Part shown: positions 15,427 to 23,307 of the stretch, piece by piece
Position numbering within the stretch: the stretch's first letter is position 1
Layout: each line of letters begins with the position of its first letter
Source of the DNA: VFZP01 sp043730365
Lineage (GTDB): Bacteria; Acidobacteriota; Terriglobia; Bryobacterales; Bryobacteraceae
Length of the DNA: 32,866 nucleotides
Assembly: GCA_043730365.1 (NCBI GenBank)
Contig: JAYTKJ010000012.1
Location: 1 to 32,866 of the forward strand
Reading direction: 5' to 3'
Position numbers and translations under genes: made by a program
The notes under the pieces: generated by a model
Databases searched by the model: none
The model's input: the letters and a program-made list of their open reading frames with translations, nothing else
Told to the model about the DNA's origin: nothing

Positions 15427-16770
15427 TTACGATACTCGCTTGCCGCGCAGCGCGGCAGGCGCATTCGACGTCTCTCTCGCGCGAGATGGGATCTCAATCC
15501 CCGTTCGTGTGCCCTCGCCTGGCTTGCTGTCAATCCACATTTTATAGTCGGTCCCGAACAATACCTGGAGGCGTTCCTTGACGTTACTGATGCCTATGCC
15601 CTGTTCGAATAGCTTAGCAAGGTTTGCCTCGGGAATGCCGACCCCGTCGTCCTCCACCAGCAAGTGCAGCCTCGTTTCGGTCCGCCACGCCTTGAAGCGG
15701 ATCGTACCGCCTTCGACCTTGCCCGACAAACCGTGCTTGAGGCTGTTCTCGATGATCGGCTGCAAAACCATGCTGGGCACCATCGCGTCCCGGGCCTCCT
15801 CATCTACTTCCTTTACAAAACGGAGCTTGTCGCCGAACCTCACCATCTCGATCGACAAATAGTCGTCCACAAACGCCAGCTCCTCACGCAGAGTAGTAAA
15901 GTTATCATGTCTGCGCAGGAGCCGTCTCAGGATGCTGGAAAGCTTGATGATCACCTGCCGGGCCGTATCGGGGTTGGTTCGGACCAGCGACGTGATCGAA
16001 TTGAGCGTGTTGAACAGGAAATGCGGGTTGATCTGGCTGGTGAGCGCCCGCAAGCGCGCCTCCTGCGCCAGGTGGCGCTGCTCTTCCAGCCTCACTTCGG
16101 TGCGCGCGTTGGCCCAGATCTTGATGGGCAGGAGGACCGCAAACATGGTGGAAAGCCAGATGGCCCCCATCAGTCCGGGGTGACCAACCTCAGTCGGGTA
16201 GAGATTGAAGATCGCTTTGTCTTTGAAAATTTCACTGCCGAGGAAACGCATAGCCTCCGCCAGCAGGATGGCAATCAGAAACCAGACCCCGAACAGCATC
16301 GCGGGCCGGTCTGCTCTTTGGCGGATCATCCGGTAGATGTTGCGATCCGGAAATGGCGAGAAACTCCAGATCTCCTCCGGATCCGGGGCGGCGTCCCGGA
16401 CCATCCCGCCCAGCACCCCTACGGCGGCAAACAGCGGCATCGAAAGCAACTCGCCGCCAAAGAGCATCGCCGGTAGCGAAATCAGGATGCCGCACAAGAG
16501 TCCGGGGACGTAGCCACCCACCAGACCGGCGATGAGGCAGCCCTCTAGCCCGACGTCCGCCGCTTTGTAGGTACCTTTGGTGATCAGACGCACGGCCAGC
16601 GCTCCGCCGAAAACCGCCGTCAGCGACAACGCCAGCCCGGCGCGTTCCAGCACGGTGCGTTCTTCGGTCAGCAGGATTCGTTTGAAGGCGCGAAAGCGCA
16701 CCAGCAGACTGGCCAGCGACGCCGCCACGGCGACCTTGACGAGCAAAGTTACTAAGAGCTGTTCGGCCAC
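15427..16770 (-). CDS. LytS/YehU-type membrane sensor histidine kinase
   Basis: A 447-residue inner-membrane kinase. The first ~220 residues contain about six hydrophobic segments of the 5TM-LYT type, including GGYVPGLLCGILISLPAMLFGG. These are followed by a linker helix and the His_kinase box QINPHFLFNTLNS with phospho-acceptor H250. The ATP-binding domain is intact: N-box PIIENSLKH (338-346), DDGVG (374-378) and GIGISNVKER (391-400). Such kinases normally signal to a LytTR response regulator, yet none is adjacent; a methyltransferase and a pRiA4b-like gene follow instead. The start is GTG 16770 with GAGGAGG only 3 nt upstream, an unusually short spacing, so the true start could differ slightly. 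A TATAAT box lies just upstream at 16785-16790. Confidence 0.9.
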   Translation of the reverse strand: MAEQLLVTLLVKVAVAASLASLLVRFRAFKRILLTEERTVLERAGLALSLTAVFGGALAVRLITKGTYKAADVGLEGCLIAGLVGGYVPGLLCGILISLPAMLFGGELLSMPLFAAVGVLGGMVRDAAPDPEEIWSFSPFPDRNIYRMIRQRADRPAMLFGVWFLIAILLAEAMRFLGSEIFKDKAIFNLYPTEVGHPGLMGAIWLSTMFAVLLPIKIWANARTEVRLEEQRHLAQEARLRALTSQINPHFLFNTLNSITSLVRTNPDTARQVIIKLSSILRRLLRRHDNFTTLREELAFVDDYLSIEMVRFGDKLRFVKEVDEEARDAMVPSMVLQPIIENSLKHGLSGKVEGGTIRFKAWRTETRLHLLVEDDGVGIPEANLAKLFEQGIGISNVKERLQVLFGTDYKMWIDSKPGEGTRTGIEIPSRARETSNAPAALRGKRVS

Positions 16771-16784
16771 GCGCCTCCTCGATG

Positions 16785-16790
16785 ATTATA
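16785..16790 (-). promoter_or_regulatory. -10 box upstream of the LytS-type kinase
   Basis: A perfect TATAAT on the minus strand, 14 nt before the GTG start of the kinase gene, would give a very short leader. No convincing -35 hexamer is seen at 17-18 nt spacing (CAACCC or CCAACC), so this is a candidate only. Confidence 0.35.
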
Positions 16791-16840
16791 GTCGGCGCCG
16801 GGATCTAGGGTTGGCTGGACCGTGTTACGCTCAAAGCCAG

Positions 16841-17092
16841 ATGGATGCTGCCGACCTGCGCAATTTTGCCCGGCGCGACTGGCAACTGATCGCCCAGTCG
16901 AAGGAAGACTGCTGGCTCGAGCAGAAGGCCAGGATGACTCCGTCCGAGGCCATCGCCATGGCGGCGGAACTGAATCTCTACGTGCGCTCCATCAAGCCTG
17001 ACTGGCCGGATGACGAAGAACGGGCAGCCGATCTGGCGGCTCACATGCGCTTGGCGGAGCTCTTTCTCCATGCTGCCCGACACCGGGCATAG
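16841..17092 (+). CDS. Small hypothetical protein, 83 residues
   Basis: ATG 16841 begins MDAADLRNFARRDWQLIAQSKEDCWLEQ; the frame is open further 5' but overlaps the divergent kinase gene. The product is charged and helical with a conserved-looking middle (MTPSEAIAMAAELNLYVRSI, then KPDWPDDEERAADLAAHMRL). There is no signal peptide or membrane segment. It resembles small unannotated proteins seen in several bacterial phyla, but I cannot name a family or function. Upstream lies only the divergent kinase promoter region; no good Shine-Dalgarno is seen. Coding is supported by length, composition and the conserved-looking helices. Confidence 0.6.
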   Translation: MDAADLRNFARRDWQLIAQSKEDCWLEQKARMTPSEAIAMAAELNLYVRSIKPDWPDDEERAADLAAHMRLAELFLHAARHRA

Positions 17093-17339
17093 TTCGAATC
17101 GGGACTGGGGAGCCAATCATCAATTCCCGAACCTCCTGCTATCCGGCTCATTTCATTGGGCACGCTGAACTATTTTCCGCGAGTTTTGAGCCTATTTGCT
17201 TCGACCCCAATGTGGATTCGAACTCTGAAGCCATAAACGCTTCTTCTTTAGATCGAGTCGCTCGGGAACAAGAGTTCGCGAGGCGAAGTGTCGGCGTACC
17301 AACTTCCGGTTATTTCCGACGATACGGACACAATCCGGC

Positions 17340-17345
17340 TATAAT
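17340..17345 (+). promoter_or_regulatory. Consensus -10 box, possible leaderless promoter
   Basis: A perfect TATAAT ends 6 nt before ATG 17352. With normal spacing transcription would begin at or next to the A of the ATG, giving a leaderless mRNA; no Shine-Dalgarno is present. The -35 region is poor (CGACGA at 17-nt spacing). The upstream 17093-17339 stretch holds no gene I can support. Confidence 0.5.
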
Positions 17346-17351
17346 CGCTGC

Positions 17352-18254
17352 ATGCGAATGCTGCTATTTGCGTTATCTGTGGCCGCAGCCCTGGCACAGG
17401 GAATTCCCGGCGTCGTCGCCGCGGACGCCAAGGTCGAACTGGTGCAGGAAGGCTTCGTCTTCACCGAGGGGCCGGTCGGAGCCGCCGATGGCGGTCTGTA
17501 CTTCTCGGATATTCGAGGCGGCGACAAAACCTATCGCATGGACCCGAGTGGCAGAATTTCGGTCTTTCGCGTTCACACCAATAACACCAACGGACTCGCG
17601 CTGACTCGCGACGGCGCATTGGTCGGAGCAGAAGGCGATGGCAAGCGCATCAGCAGAGTCGGTCCAGGTGGTAAGGTGACGACGCTCACTGAAGGCATCG
17701 GTGGCATGCCCTTGATGGCACCAAACGACCTCATTGTCGATACCAAGGGCGGCATCTACTTCACCGATCCCGGACCAAGGCCCGTGGTCGCAGGCCGCAA
17801 AGCCTACGTCTATTACCTGCCCCCAGGCGCCAAAGAACCGCGCGTCGTTGATGACGAAATGACTCGGCCCAACGGTCTTACATTGACCGGCGATGGCAAG
17901 ACTCTGATTGTCGATGACACGGTAAGCGAGACGGTGTTCGCCTTTGATGTGCAGACGGATGGTTCGCTCAAGAACAAACGGGCCTTCGCGCATATGCACG
18001 ACGTGAAGGCGGGTGCCGAAAGCGGAGCGGACGGAATGGTGATCGACCGTCACGACCGCATCTATGTAACTTCCGCCGTTGGACTCCAGGTATTCGACTA
18101 CAAGGGACAGTATCTTGGCACCATCAAGATCCCCCGCCAGCCAGCGAATGTGGCATTTGCCGGACCAGGGAAGAAGACGCTTTACGTCACCGCCCGGGAG
18201 GGACTATATCGCTTGACGATGCTGTCGCAGGGCCCCCAGCGATTGGGAAAGTAA
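17352..18254 (+). CDS. Secreted SMP-30/gluconolactonase-like beta-propeller protein
   Basis: A 300-residue protein with a signal peptide (MRMLLFALSVAAALAQG), so probably periplasmic. The rest fits the six-bladed SMP-30/gluconolactonase/LRE fold. Metal-site candidates are Glu in FVFTEGPVGAADG, Asn in APNDLIVD, and the Asn/Asp pair in RPNGLTLTGDGKTLIVDDT and SGADGMVIDRHD. Blade repeats such as GGLYFSD, GGIYFTDPG and DRIYVTS are visible. Members hydrolyse sugar lactones or other esters with a bound divalent cation; the substrate here is unknown. The ATG sits directly behind a TATAAT box. It stands alone: the next genes downstream are on the opposite strand. Confidence 0.88.
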   Translation: MRMLLFALSVAAALAQGIPGVVAADAKVELVQEGFVFTEGPVGAADGGLYFSDIRGGDKTYRMDPSGRISVFRVHTNNTNGLALTRDGALVGAEGDGKRISRVGPGGKVTTLTEGIGGMPLMAPNDLIVDTKGGIYFTDPGPRPVVAGRKAYVYYLPPGAKEPRVVDDEMTRPNGLTLTGDGKTLIVDDTVSETVFAFDVQTDGSLKNKRAFAHMHDVKAGAESGADGMVIDRHDRIYVTSAVGLQVFDYKGQYLGTIKIPRQPANVAFAGPGKKTLYVTAREGLYRLTMLSQGPQRLGK

Positions 18255-18553
18255 ATCCAGGGCCGCGCGGGATCGTCATCGCCACGCCGGGAACTCACGG
18301 ATGATCCGTGATCACTGATCACTCATATGATTGATTCGGGCCAGATTACTCAAACAGAGTGGGTTGTGCCTGTATCGGCGCATCCGGAAGTGATCCGTAG
18401 CGACGAGCGTGCCCTCCATTGAGATCACGCAACCGTGAATTGTCGAATCTAATCTGTTGAAAGACCACTCCCACCAGGCGTGGCGGGCAGCCCGCAAAAG
18501 TTCGAAACGCGTCCACGATGGGGAGCCACTACCCGGCCTGGCCCCCTCGATGT
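18255..18553. other. Gene-free stretch with a small palindrome
   Basis: About 300 nt between the convergent SMP-30-like gene and the MazF-type gene. It holds an inverted repeat CACGGAT-G-ATCCGTG (18296-18310), which can fold as CACGG/CCGTG around ATGAT, then two tandem TGATCAC copies (18309-18322). The hairpin may act as a terminator for the SMP-30-like gene, though no T-run follows. An 81-codon TTG-started minus-strand ORF here (18312-18557) has no family character and is not called. Confidence 0.4.
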
Positions 18554-18901
18554 TCAATCGAGGTCCATCGCGGCCTTCAGCCCCTCGTCTACTTCTCGAA
18601 GGGACTCAAGCGGCAAAGCGCCGATCCGCTTGGTCATCTTGGCACGGTCCAGCGTGGTTACCTGATGGCAGACGGCGAAGCTCGTCTTTGGTAGACCAGC
18701 AACACCGCCCGAAAGTTCTATTATGGTAGGTCCGCGCTTACCCTGCGAAGAGGAGGTGGAGACCGGGACTACGATGATGGACCTCCAGCCGAGAGTTTGG
18801 TTGAAACCGTCGTGAGACACCAGGATCACGGGACGCCGGCCCGTCTGCTCCGATCCTGACCGTGGGACAAGATCGGCCCAGTAAACTTCACCGCGCTTCA
18901 T
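18554..18901 (-). CDS. mazF: MazF/PemK-type endoribonuclease toxin
   Basis: A 115-residue protein of the MazF/PemK/CcdB-like fold, close to the family's usual length. The family signature KRGEVYWADLVPRSGSEQTG is followed by RRPVILVSHDGFN, holding the arginine typical of the active site, and VVPVSTSSS, where a catalytic Thr/Ser lies. Later come GLPKTSFAVCHQVTTLDRAK and a C-terminal helix. MazF toxins cleave mRNA at short motifs. The ATG overlaps the stop of the upstream antitoxin gene (ATGA, complement of 18898-18901), the standard antitoxin-first arrangement. The usual Q-I-R-T stretch reads HQVTT, so the Arg there is replaced; activity should not be assumed. Confidence 0.88.
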   Translation of the reverse strand: MKRGEVYWADLVPRSGSEQTGRRPVILVSHDGFNQTLGWRSIIVVPVSTSSSQGKRGPTIIELSGGVAGLPKTSFAVCHQVTTLDRAKMTKRIGALPLESLREVDEGLKAAMDLD

Positions 18902-19155
18902 CTGGTTGTCTTCCCGGTTTTAACCAAGTGCTCGATTCCGGCCGACTCCAGATCGACGTCGAGATCGAGAGGTGTTCCCGCCATTTCGTTCGCGTAGGCC
19001 GCGATCGCGTCCAACCTTGCCTGACGGGACTGTTGCCGGAGCCACACATCGACTGCCTCACGCGCCAGAGTCGTGGCCGGGACCTGCGTCCGTTCGGCCT
19101 CCGCCCTGAGACGCAGGTAGGTCTGCTCCGGCAGGGGCAGGTGAAAGTTCTTCAT
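18898..19155 (-). CDS. Antitoxin of the MazF-type module
   Basis: An 85-residue protein starting at ATG 19155, where a strong ribosome site (AAGGAG within AGGAGAAGGAG) is placed; the frame is open far upstream but that part is non-coding or remnant sequence. MKNFHLPLPEQTYLRLRAEA then PATTLAREAVDVWLRQQ looks like a ribbon-helix-helix DNA-binding domain, and the acidic C-terminus (TPLDLDVDLESAGIEHLV) would wrap the toxin. It precedes and overlaps the toxin gene. Such antitoxins usually repress their own promoter. It does not resemble SpoVT/AbrB-type MazE, so I give no symbol. Confidence 0.82.
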   Translation of the reverse strand: MKNFHLPLPEQTYLRLRAEAERTQVPATTLAREAVDVWLRQQSRQARLDAIAAYANEMAGTPLDLDVDLESAGIEHLVKTGKTTR

Positions 19156-19181
19156 TAATTGACTCCTTCTCCTAGTGTGGC

Positions 19182-19210
19182 ATGATAAAGATGGCAGATT
19201 ATGATGGCAC
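19182..19210 (-). promoter_or_regulatory. Candidate promoter of the toxin-antitoxin pair
   Basis: On the minus strand GTGCCA (19205-19210) and TATCAT (19182-19187) are separated by exactly 17 nt and lie 27-55 nt before the antitoxin start. Four of six -35 and five of six -10 positions match the sigma-70 consensus. No operator palindrome is evident. Confidence 0.35.
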
Positions 19211-19381
19211 GGGTGGAGTGGCAGGCGCTGGGCTTTGGCGGAGAGGTGAATGGAAGCCATGGTTTCCGGGGAGCCACAGCCCGCCACTATTGACTCCGCG
19301 GCGGCTCTCCGCCGGTGGAGTCCCGCCGCCCCCATTATGCTCGCTTCCCCATCTTCTGCGCGGGCCGGCGCCTTGCCTGAA

Positions 19382-19626
19382 TCCGAGAGCCTCGGCGATG
19401 ATCGCCGTCGCCAAGCTATTGATGCTGACGCCCTCATACTCGGCTTCACCGGCTTTCGGCCAGCCTCTTTGCACACTTCCAGGCAATTGCGCAGCGCTTC
19501 CCGGCCCTTCGCGAATCGCCTCTTGGATCGTCTGCCGTCGGACATGCATCCCGGGATGTCCTGGCGATCGGGAAACCCCGGGTTCTCCGCTAAGTGAACA
19601 CCATGGGGGTTGAACGTCACTTTGAC
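19382..19626 (-). pseudogene. Decayed HicB-like antitoxin remnant
   Basis: Alternating between two minus-strand frames recovers a HicB-like order. VKVTFNPHGVHLAENP and FPDRQDIPGCMSDG lie at 19626-19534. RRQTIQEAIREG lies at 19540-19505 in the second frame. REALRNCLEVCKEAGRKPVKPS lies at 19503-19438 back in the first frame. EYEGVSINSLATAIIAEALG lies at 19441-19382 in the second. These match the HicB pattern DLPGC...GDT..EA...A.EA...WLE...G...P.P...EGVSLNQ......A. The pieces are contiguous and co-linear, so at least three indels plus loss of the linker before the ribbon-helix-helix segment have destroyed it. No hicA partner is recognisable nearby. It sits upstream of the intact MazF-type pair. 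Confidence 0.65.
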
Positions 19627-19878
19627 GGCAGGCGCCCAAGCATGACTTGTGGCCTCCCACGCCGAATTGGAGCCGTGAGTCTGACGAGACACTGGCGAGA
19701 AGCATCAGAGACGCGCAACGCGTCAAGTGAACAGTTTTGGGCATAGCCCTCCCTTCGTCAGCCGGAACCGTAAAGAAGAACACGGTATGCTCGAACAAGC
19801 GAGCAGCAACTTTCGTCTTCTTTGAAACGAAACGGACACGTGTCGCATCGTTGCTTCGTACGGAGTCTCAATTAACAA
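19627..19878. other. Intergenic region before the S41 pair; no gene seen
   Basis: Together with 19156-19381 this surrounds the HicB-like remnant. Both strands have ORFs of 60-200 codons, but they are low in family character or mirror the remnant, and none has a convincing start. A GGAG at 19862-19865 serves the downstream peptidase gene. No clear promoter was found. Confidence 0.4.
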
Positions 19879-21555
19879 ATGAAAATGATACGGGCCTGCC
19901 TCCCTTTTATCCTCGCGGCATCAGCGGTCGCGCAGTTGACCGAGGATCAGCGGGTTTCAGACTTCCTCCATCTGGCTGGCCTTTACGCCAAGCAATACGC
20001 GCCCTATGAATGGAAGCGTGAGACGCAGGGCTTTGATCTGCTCAACGTGGGTCCGTGGGTGGATCGCGCCAAGAAGGCGAAGACCGACCTTGATTTTTAC
20101 GAAGTCATGGTCGAGTACGTCGCTTCCTTGAATGACGCCCATGACGGCTATCAGCTCCCGTCCAACTTCGTGGCCCGGCTGAATTTTGTCGTCGACCTCT
20201 ACGACGGCAAGGCACTGGTCGACTTCATCAACCGTACGCGGCTTCCGGCCACGGAGTTTCCTTTCCGCATCGGGTACGAGTTGGTGTCGATCGACGGTGT
20301 CCCGGTGGAAGATCTCCTCAAGCAGCTCAACAAGTACTCGATCGCGGCCAACCCCCGCTCCACCAGACGTTTCGCGGCCAACTACCTCACAGTACGTCCG
20401 CAGGCGCTCATGCCACACGCCACCGATGTGGGAGACATTGCGCGGGTCGTGATGCGGCGCCTTGATGGCGTATCCGAAACCTATACGATCCCGTGGACCA
20501 AGACCGGGTTGCCCCTGGTGAACATTGACCGTGTGCCCACACCCTCCGGCTTCAAAGCCCGGAGAGCGGCAGCGGATGCCGGGGACTGGCGATCTTTGCT
20601 CCGCGATCTCCAACACTGCGAAGTGGACCGCCGCGCCATCAACGGCTTCGGAGCGCGAGCCCCGATCTTTGACATGCCGGCCGGTTTCGAGCAACGCCTC
20701 GGCCGCGCGGGCACGGACTTTTTCTTCTCCGGCACGTTCCGGGCCGGCGGTTTGCGGATTGGCTTCCTGCGCATCCCGAGCTATGCGCCACCCAGCGCTA
20801 ACGCCGCCTTTAACCAACTGGCCGGTGAGGTCGCTTTTTTCCAGGCGAACACGGACGGCTTGATCATCGACGACATGCGCAACCCGGGCGGGTCCGTCGG
20901 TGTCGTGAATGTCTTTCTGCAACTTCTGATGCCCACCAAGTTCCGGACCGTTGGCTTCGAAATTCGCGCCACCTCGGACTGGGTAGTGGAAATCTCCTCG
21001 GCAGTTGAGTCAGCCCGTGCGCAAGGAGCCGAGCAGTGGGAAATTGCGCTGCTGGAACAGATCAAGACGCAGTTGGTGGAGGCCAACGCCAGCAACCGCG
21101 GGCGCACGGGCCCGATCCCCCTTGATGACCTCTCGCTTGACCGGGATCCGGTGAGGGACCCGCAGGGCCGGTTGTTTTCCTACAGTAAACCACTTATGGT
21201 GCTCATTGATGAGCTCTCGGCGTCCGGCGGCGATCTGTTCCCCGCCACCATCCAGGACGCCAAGCGCGGCATTCTCTTTGGGTACCGGACCATGGGCGCC
21301 GGCGGAAACGTAGTGGGCGCTCTGGCCGGTCCGTACTCGGAGGGATTCACCACCATCACCCAGAGCTTGATGAGCCGCCAGGACAACGTGGTCACGTCGG
21401 ACTTTCCGGCCGCACCCTACGTTGAGAACATCGGAGTCCGCCCCGACATTGAAGCAGACTACATGACACGCGACAACCTGCTGCAAAACGGGCGTCCTTT
21501 TGTGGATTCCTTCGTCGCGGCGATGATTGACCACATTCGCAGGAGCCAACAGTAG
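19879..21555 (+). CDS. Secreted S41-family peptidase-like protein, copy 1
   Basis: A 558-residue protein with signal peptide MKMIRACLPFILAASAVA, thus exported. The N-terminal helical region (APYEWKRETQGFDLL...) and a conserved DAH (LNDAHDGYQLP) precede a PDZ-like stretch (RIGYELVSIDGVPVEDLL). The catalytic-like core has IIDDMRNPGGSVG and VLIDELSASGGDLFPATIQD. Aligned to E. coli Tsp, the nucleophile would be S449 and the conserved D is D460. The position of the Tsp catalytic Lys is Ala (A474 in RTMGAGG), as in tricorn/retinoid-binding-like S41 members, so the mechanism may differ from CtpA-type proteases. A close paralogue starts 2 nt after its stop, clearly one operon. Physiological substrate unknown. 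Confidence 0.88.
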   Translation: MKMIRACLPFILAASAVAQLTEDQRVSDFLHLAGLYAKQYAPYEWKRETQGFDLLNVGPWVDRAKKAKTDLDFYEVMVEYVASLNDAHDGYQLPSNFVARLNFVVDLYDGKALVDFINRTRLPATEFPFRIGYELVSIDGVPVEDLLKQLNKYSIAANPRSTRRFAANYLTVRPQALMPHATDVGDIARVVMRRLDGVSETYTIPWTKTGLPLVNIDRVPTPSGFKARRAAADAGDWRSLLRDLQHCEVDRRAINGFGARAPIFDMPAGFEQRLGRAGTDFFFSGTFRAGGLRIGFLRIPSYAPPSANAAFNQLAGEVAFFQANTDGLIIDDMRNPGGSVGVVNVFLQLLMPTKFRTVGFEIRATSDWVVEISSAVESARAQGAEQWEIALLEQIKTQLVEANASNRGRTGPIPLDDLSLDRDPVRDPQGRLFSYSKPLMVLIDELSASGGDLFPATIQDAKRGILFGYRTMGAGGNVVGALAGPYSEGFTTITQSLMSRQDNVVTSDFPAAPYVENIGVRPDIEADYMTRDNLLQNGRPFVDSFVAAMIDHIRRSQQ

Positions 21556-21557
21556 CC

Positions 21558-23264
21558 ATGAGAATCAAAAACGCCGGTCTCATTCTTCTTGCCAGTCTGG
21601 CGCCCGTCTGCTTCGGCCAATTGACGCCGGAGCAAAAGGTAGAAGACTTCAAGGTTCTCACCGCGCTCTATTCCAAGCAATACGCTCCCTACGAGTGGAA
21701 GAAACAGGCGCTCGGCTTTGACATGCTGCGCACGGGGCCTTGGCTTGACCGCGTGCGGCAATCGAAGGACGACCTCGATTTCTACGAAATCTGCGTCGAA
21801 TACGTCGCTTCGCTGCAGGACACGCACGATTCGTTCTCCCTCCCGTCGGACTTCTTTGCCACTTTGAACCTTGGCCTGGATATTTACGACGGGAAGGTGC
21901 TGATTGAAGGCATCAACCGCGTGCGGCTTCCGCTCGCGCGCTTTCCCTTCGTGGTTGGTGACGAAGTGGTCTCTGTGGACGGCGTCCCGGTAGAGCGGCT
22001 GCTTGAGGATTTTGCCAAGTACGCCAGACAGGGCAATCTGCGCAGCACGCGAAGGATCGCCGCGGCCCGCATCGCCGGCCGCCCGCAAAGCCGGATACCA
22101 CATGCGCCGGATGTGGGCGAATCAGCCACGGTGGTGATCCGCCGGATGAGCGGCGTCGAAGAGACCTACACGCTGCCATGGACCAAAACCGGCACGCCGC
22201 TTACCGTAGGCCCAGTGCCGTCGCCCAAGCAAACCGCCGCAGTGCGCCCCGCCTTGAACGAAGACTATGAGCCTGCCGAAGAGCCCACCCCAGACTATGA
22301 GAAGGCTTGGCGCGATGTTCAGCATGCCGGCGTCAGTGAGCCGCACGCGTTAGTCGGCTATGGCGCCCGCAATCCCATATACGCCCTGCCGGCCGGCTTC
22401 ACCGTGCGCCTTGGCACGTCGGCGGCGGATTTCTTTTTCTCCGGCACCTATCAGAGTGGCGGTCAACGCGTCGGCTACATCCGCATCCCCAATTACGGAT
22501 CCCTGTCCCCGGTCGTGCTAGCTCAGTTTGAGCGCGAGATCGCATTCTTTGAGGCGAACACAGACGGGCTGGTGGTGGATCAGATGCGCAATCCTGGCGG
22601 CTTCCTCTGCTTTGGGGAAAACGTCGTCGCGCGCCTCACGCCCGGCGAGTTCCGTCCGGTTGGGTACCAGCTTCGCGCCACGCGCGCACGGCTTGTGGGT
22701 TTCCACAACGCCCTCCAGAACGCCCGCGCCGCAGGTGCCGATCAGTGGATCATCGATCTCTACGAGAGCCTCTACAACCAGATGAATCAGGCGTACTCGG
22801 AGAATCGTGGCCTGACAGGATCTCTCCCGTTGTGCGGTCCAAGCATGACGCGACAAGCAGCCACCGATGCAGCCGGCCGCTCCATCGCCTACACCAAGCC
22901 GTTGCTGATGATCATCGACGAGTTCTCTACGTCGACGGGGGATTCGGTGCCCGCCATGCTGCAGGACGCGGGCCGTGGCATCCTGTTTGGGTGGCGCACC
23001 AACGGCGCCGGCGGAACCAATACTAGCTTCGCCACCGGAGCCTATTCGGAGGGCTTCACCGGCATGACGCTGGGGCTGATGACGCGCAAGGGCCCCATCG
23101 CGACGCCCGAGTATCCGGCCGAGCCCTTCATCGAGAACATCGGAGTGCGGCCGGACATCCAGGTCGACTACATGACGCGCGATAACCTGCTGCAGCAGGG
23201 CCGGCCGTTCGTGGCGGCGTTTACCGAGGCCATCGTCAACGCCATTCGCACGGGCGGGAAGTAG
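21558..23264 (+). CDS. Secreted S41-family peptidase-like protein, copy 2
   Basis: A 568-residue tandem paralogue of the preceding gene, starting 2 nt after its stop. It has a signal peptide (MRIKNAGLILLASLAPVCFG), then the same layout: APYEWKKQALGFDML, LQDTHDSFSLP, GDEVVSVDGVPVERLL, VVDQMRNPGGFLC and MIIDEFSTSTGDSVPAMLQD. The predicted nucleophile is S459 with D470, and again Ala (A484) stands where Tsp has its Lys. Compared with copy 1 it has extra acidic/proline-rich residues in the middle (EDYEPAEEPTPDYEKAW). A GGAG at 21541-21544 is about 13 nt upstream, so translation is probably coupled to copy 1. The pair must come from a local duplication followed by clear divergence. Confidence 0.88.
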   Translation: MRIKNAGLILLASLAPVCFGQLTPEQKVEDFKVLTALYSKQYAPYEWKKQALGFDMLRTGPWLDRVRQSKDDLDFYEICVEYVASLQDTHDSFSLPSDFFATLNLGLDIYDGKVLIEGINRVRLPLARFPFVVGDEVVSVDGVPVERLLEDFAKYARQGNLRSTRRIAAARIAGRPQSRIPHAPDVGESATVVIRRMSGVEETYTLPWTKTGTPLTVGPVPSPKQTAAVRPALNEDYEPAEEPTPDYEKAWRDVQHAGVSEPHALVGYGARNPIYALPAGFTVRLGTSAADFFFSGTYQSGGQRVGYIRIPNYGSLSPVVLAQFEREIAFFEANTDGLVVDQMRNPGGFLCFGENVVARLTPGEFRPVGYQLRATRARLVGFHNALQNARAAGADQWIIDLYESLYNQMNQAYSENRGLTGSLPLCGPSMTRQAATDAAGRSIAYTKPLLMIIDEFSTSTGDSVPAMLQDAGRGILFGWRTNGAGGTNTSFATGAYSEGFTGMTLGLMTRKGPIATPEYPAEPFIENIGVRPDIQVDYMTRDNLLQQGRPFVAAFTEAIVNAIRTGGK

Positions 23265-23307
23265 ACTTCGGACGAGACAGGGGCGACTATACAATGAGAG
23301 TTACCCC

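Noticed and set aside
15411..15533. N-terminal extension of the methyltransferase to 272 residues
   Set aside because: The extra 41 residues are Arg-rich, lie antisense-free within the kinase coding end in another frame, and do not look like the family.
17091..17223. tRNA T-loop-like TTCGAAT and TTCGAAC sequences
   Set aside because: Flanking bases do not pair into a T-stem and no anticodon or acceptor stems can be built on either strand.
18309..18322. Two tandem TGATCAC copies as a CRISPR or integration repeat
   Set aside because: Only two 7-nt copies with no spacer and no associated genes.
18312..18557. 81-codon minus-strand ORF directly after the MazF-type gene
   Set aside because: TTG start, no ribosome site, no family character and unusual composition; probably chance.
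19182..19613. 143-codon plus-strand ORF
   Set aside because: Low-complexity Pro/Ser-rich translation and mirror image of the HicB-like remnant on the other strand.
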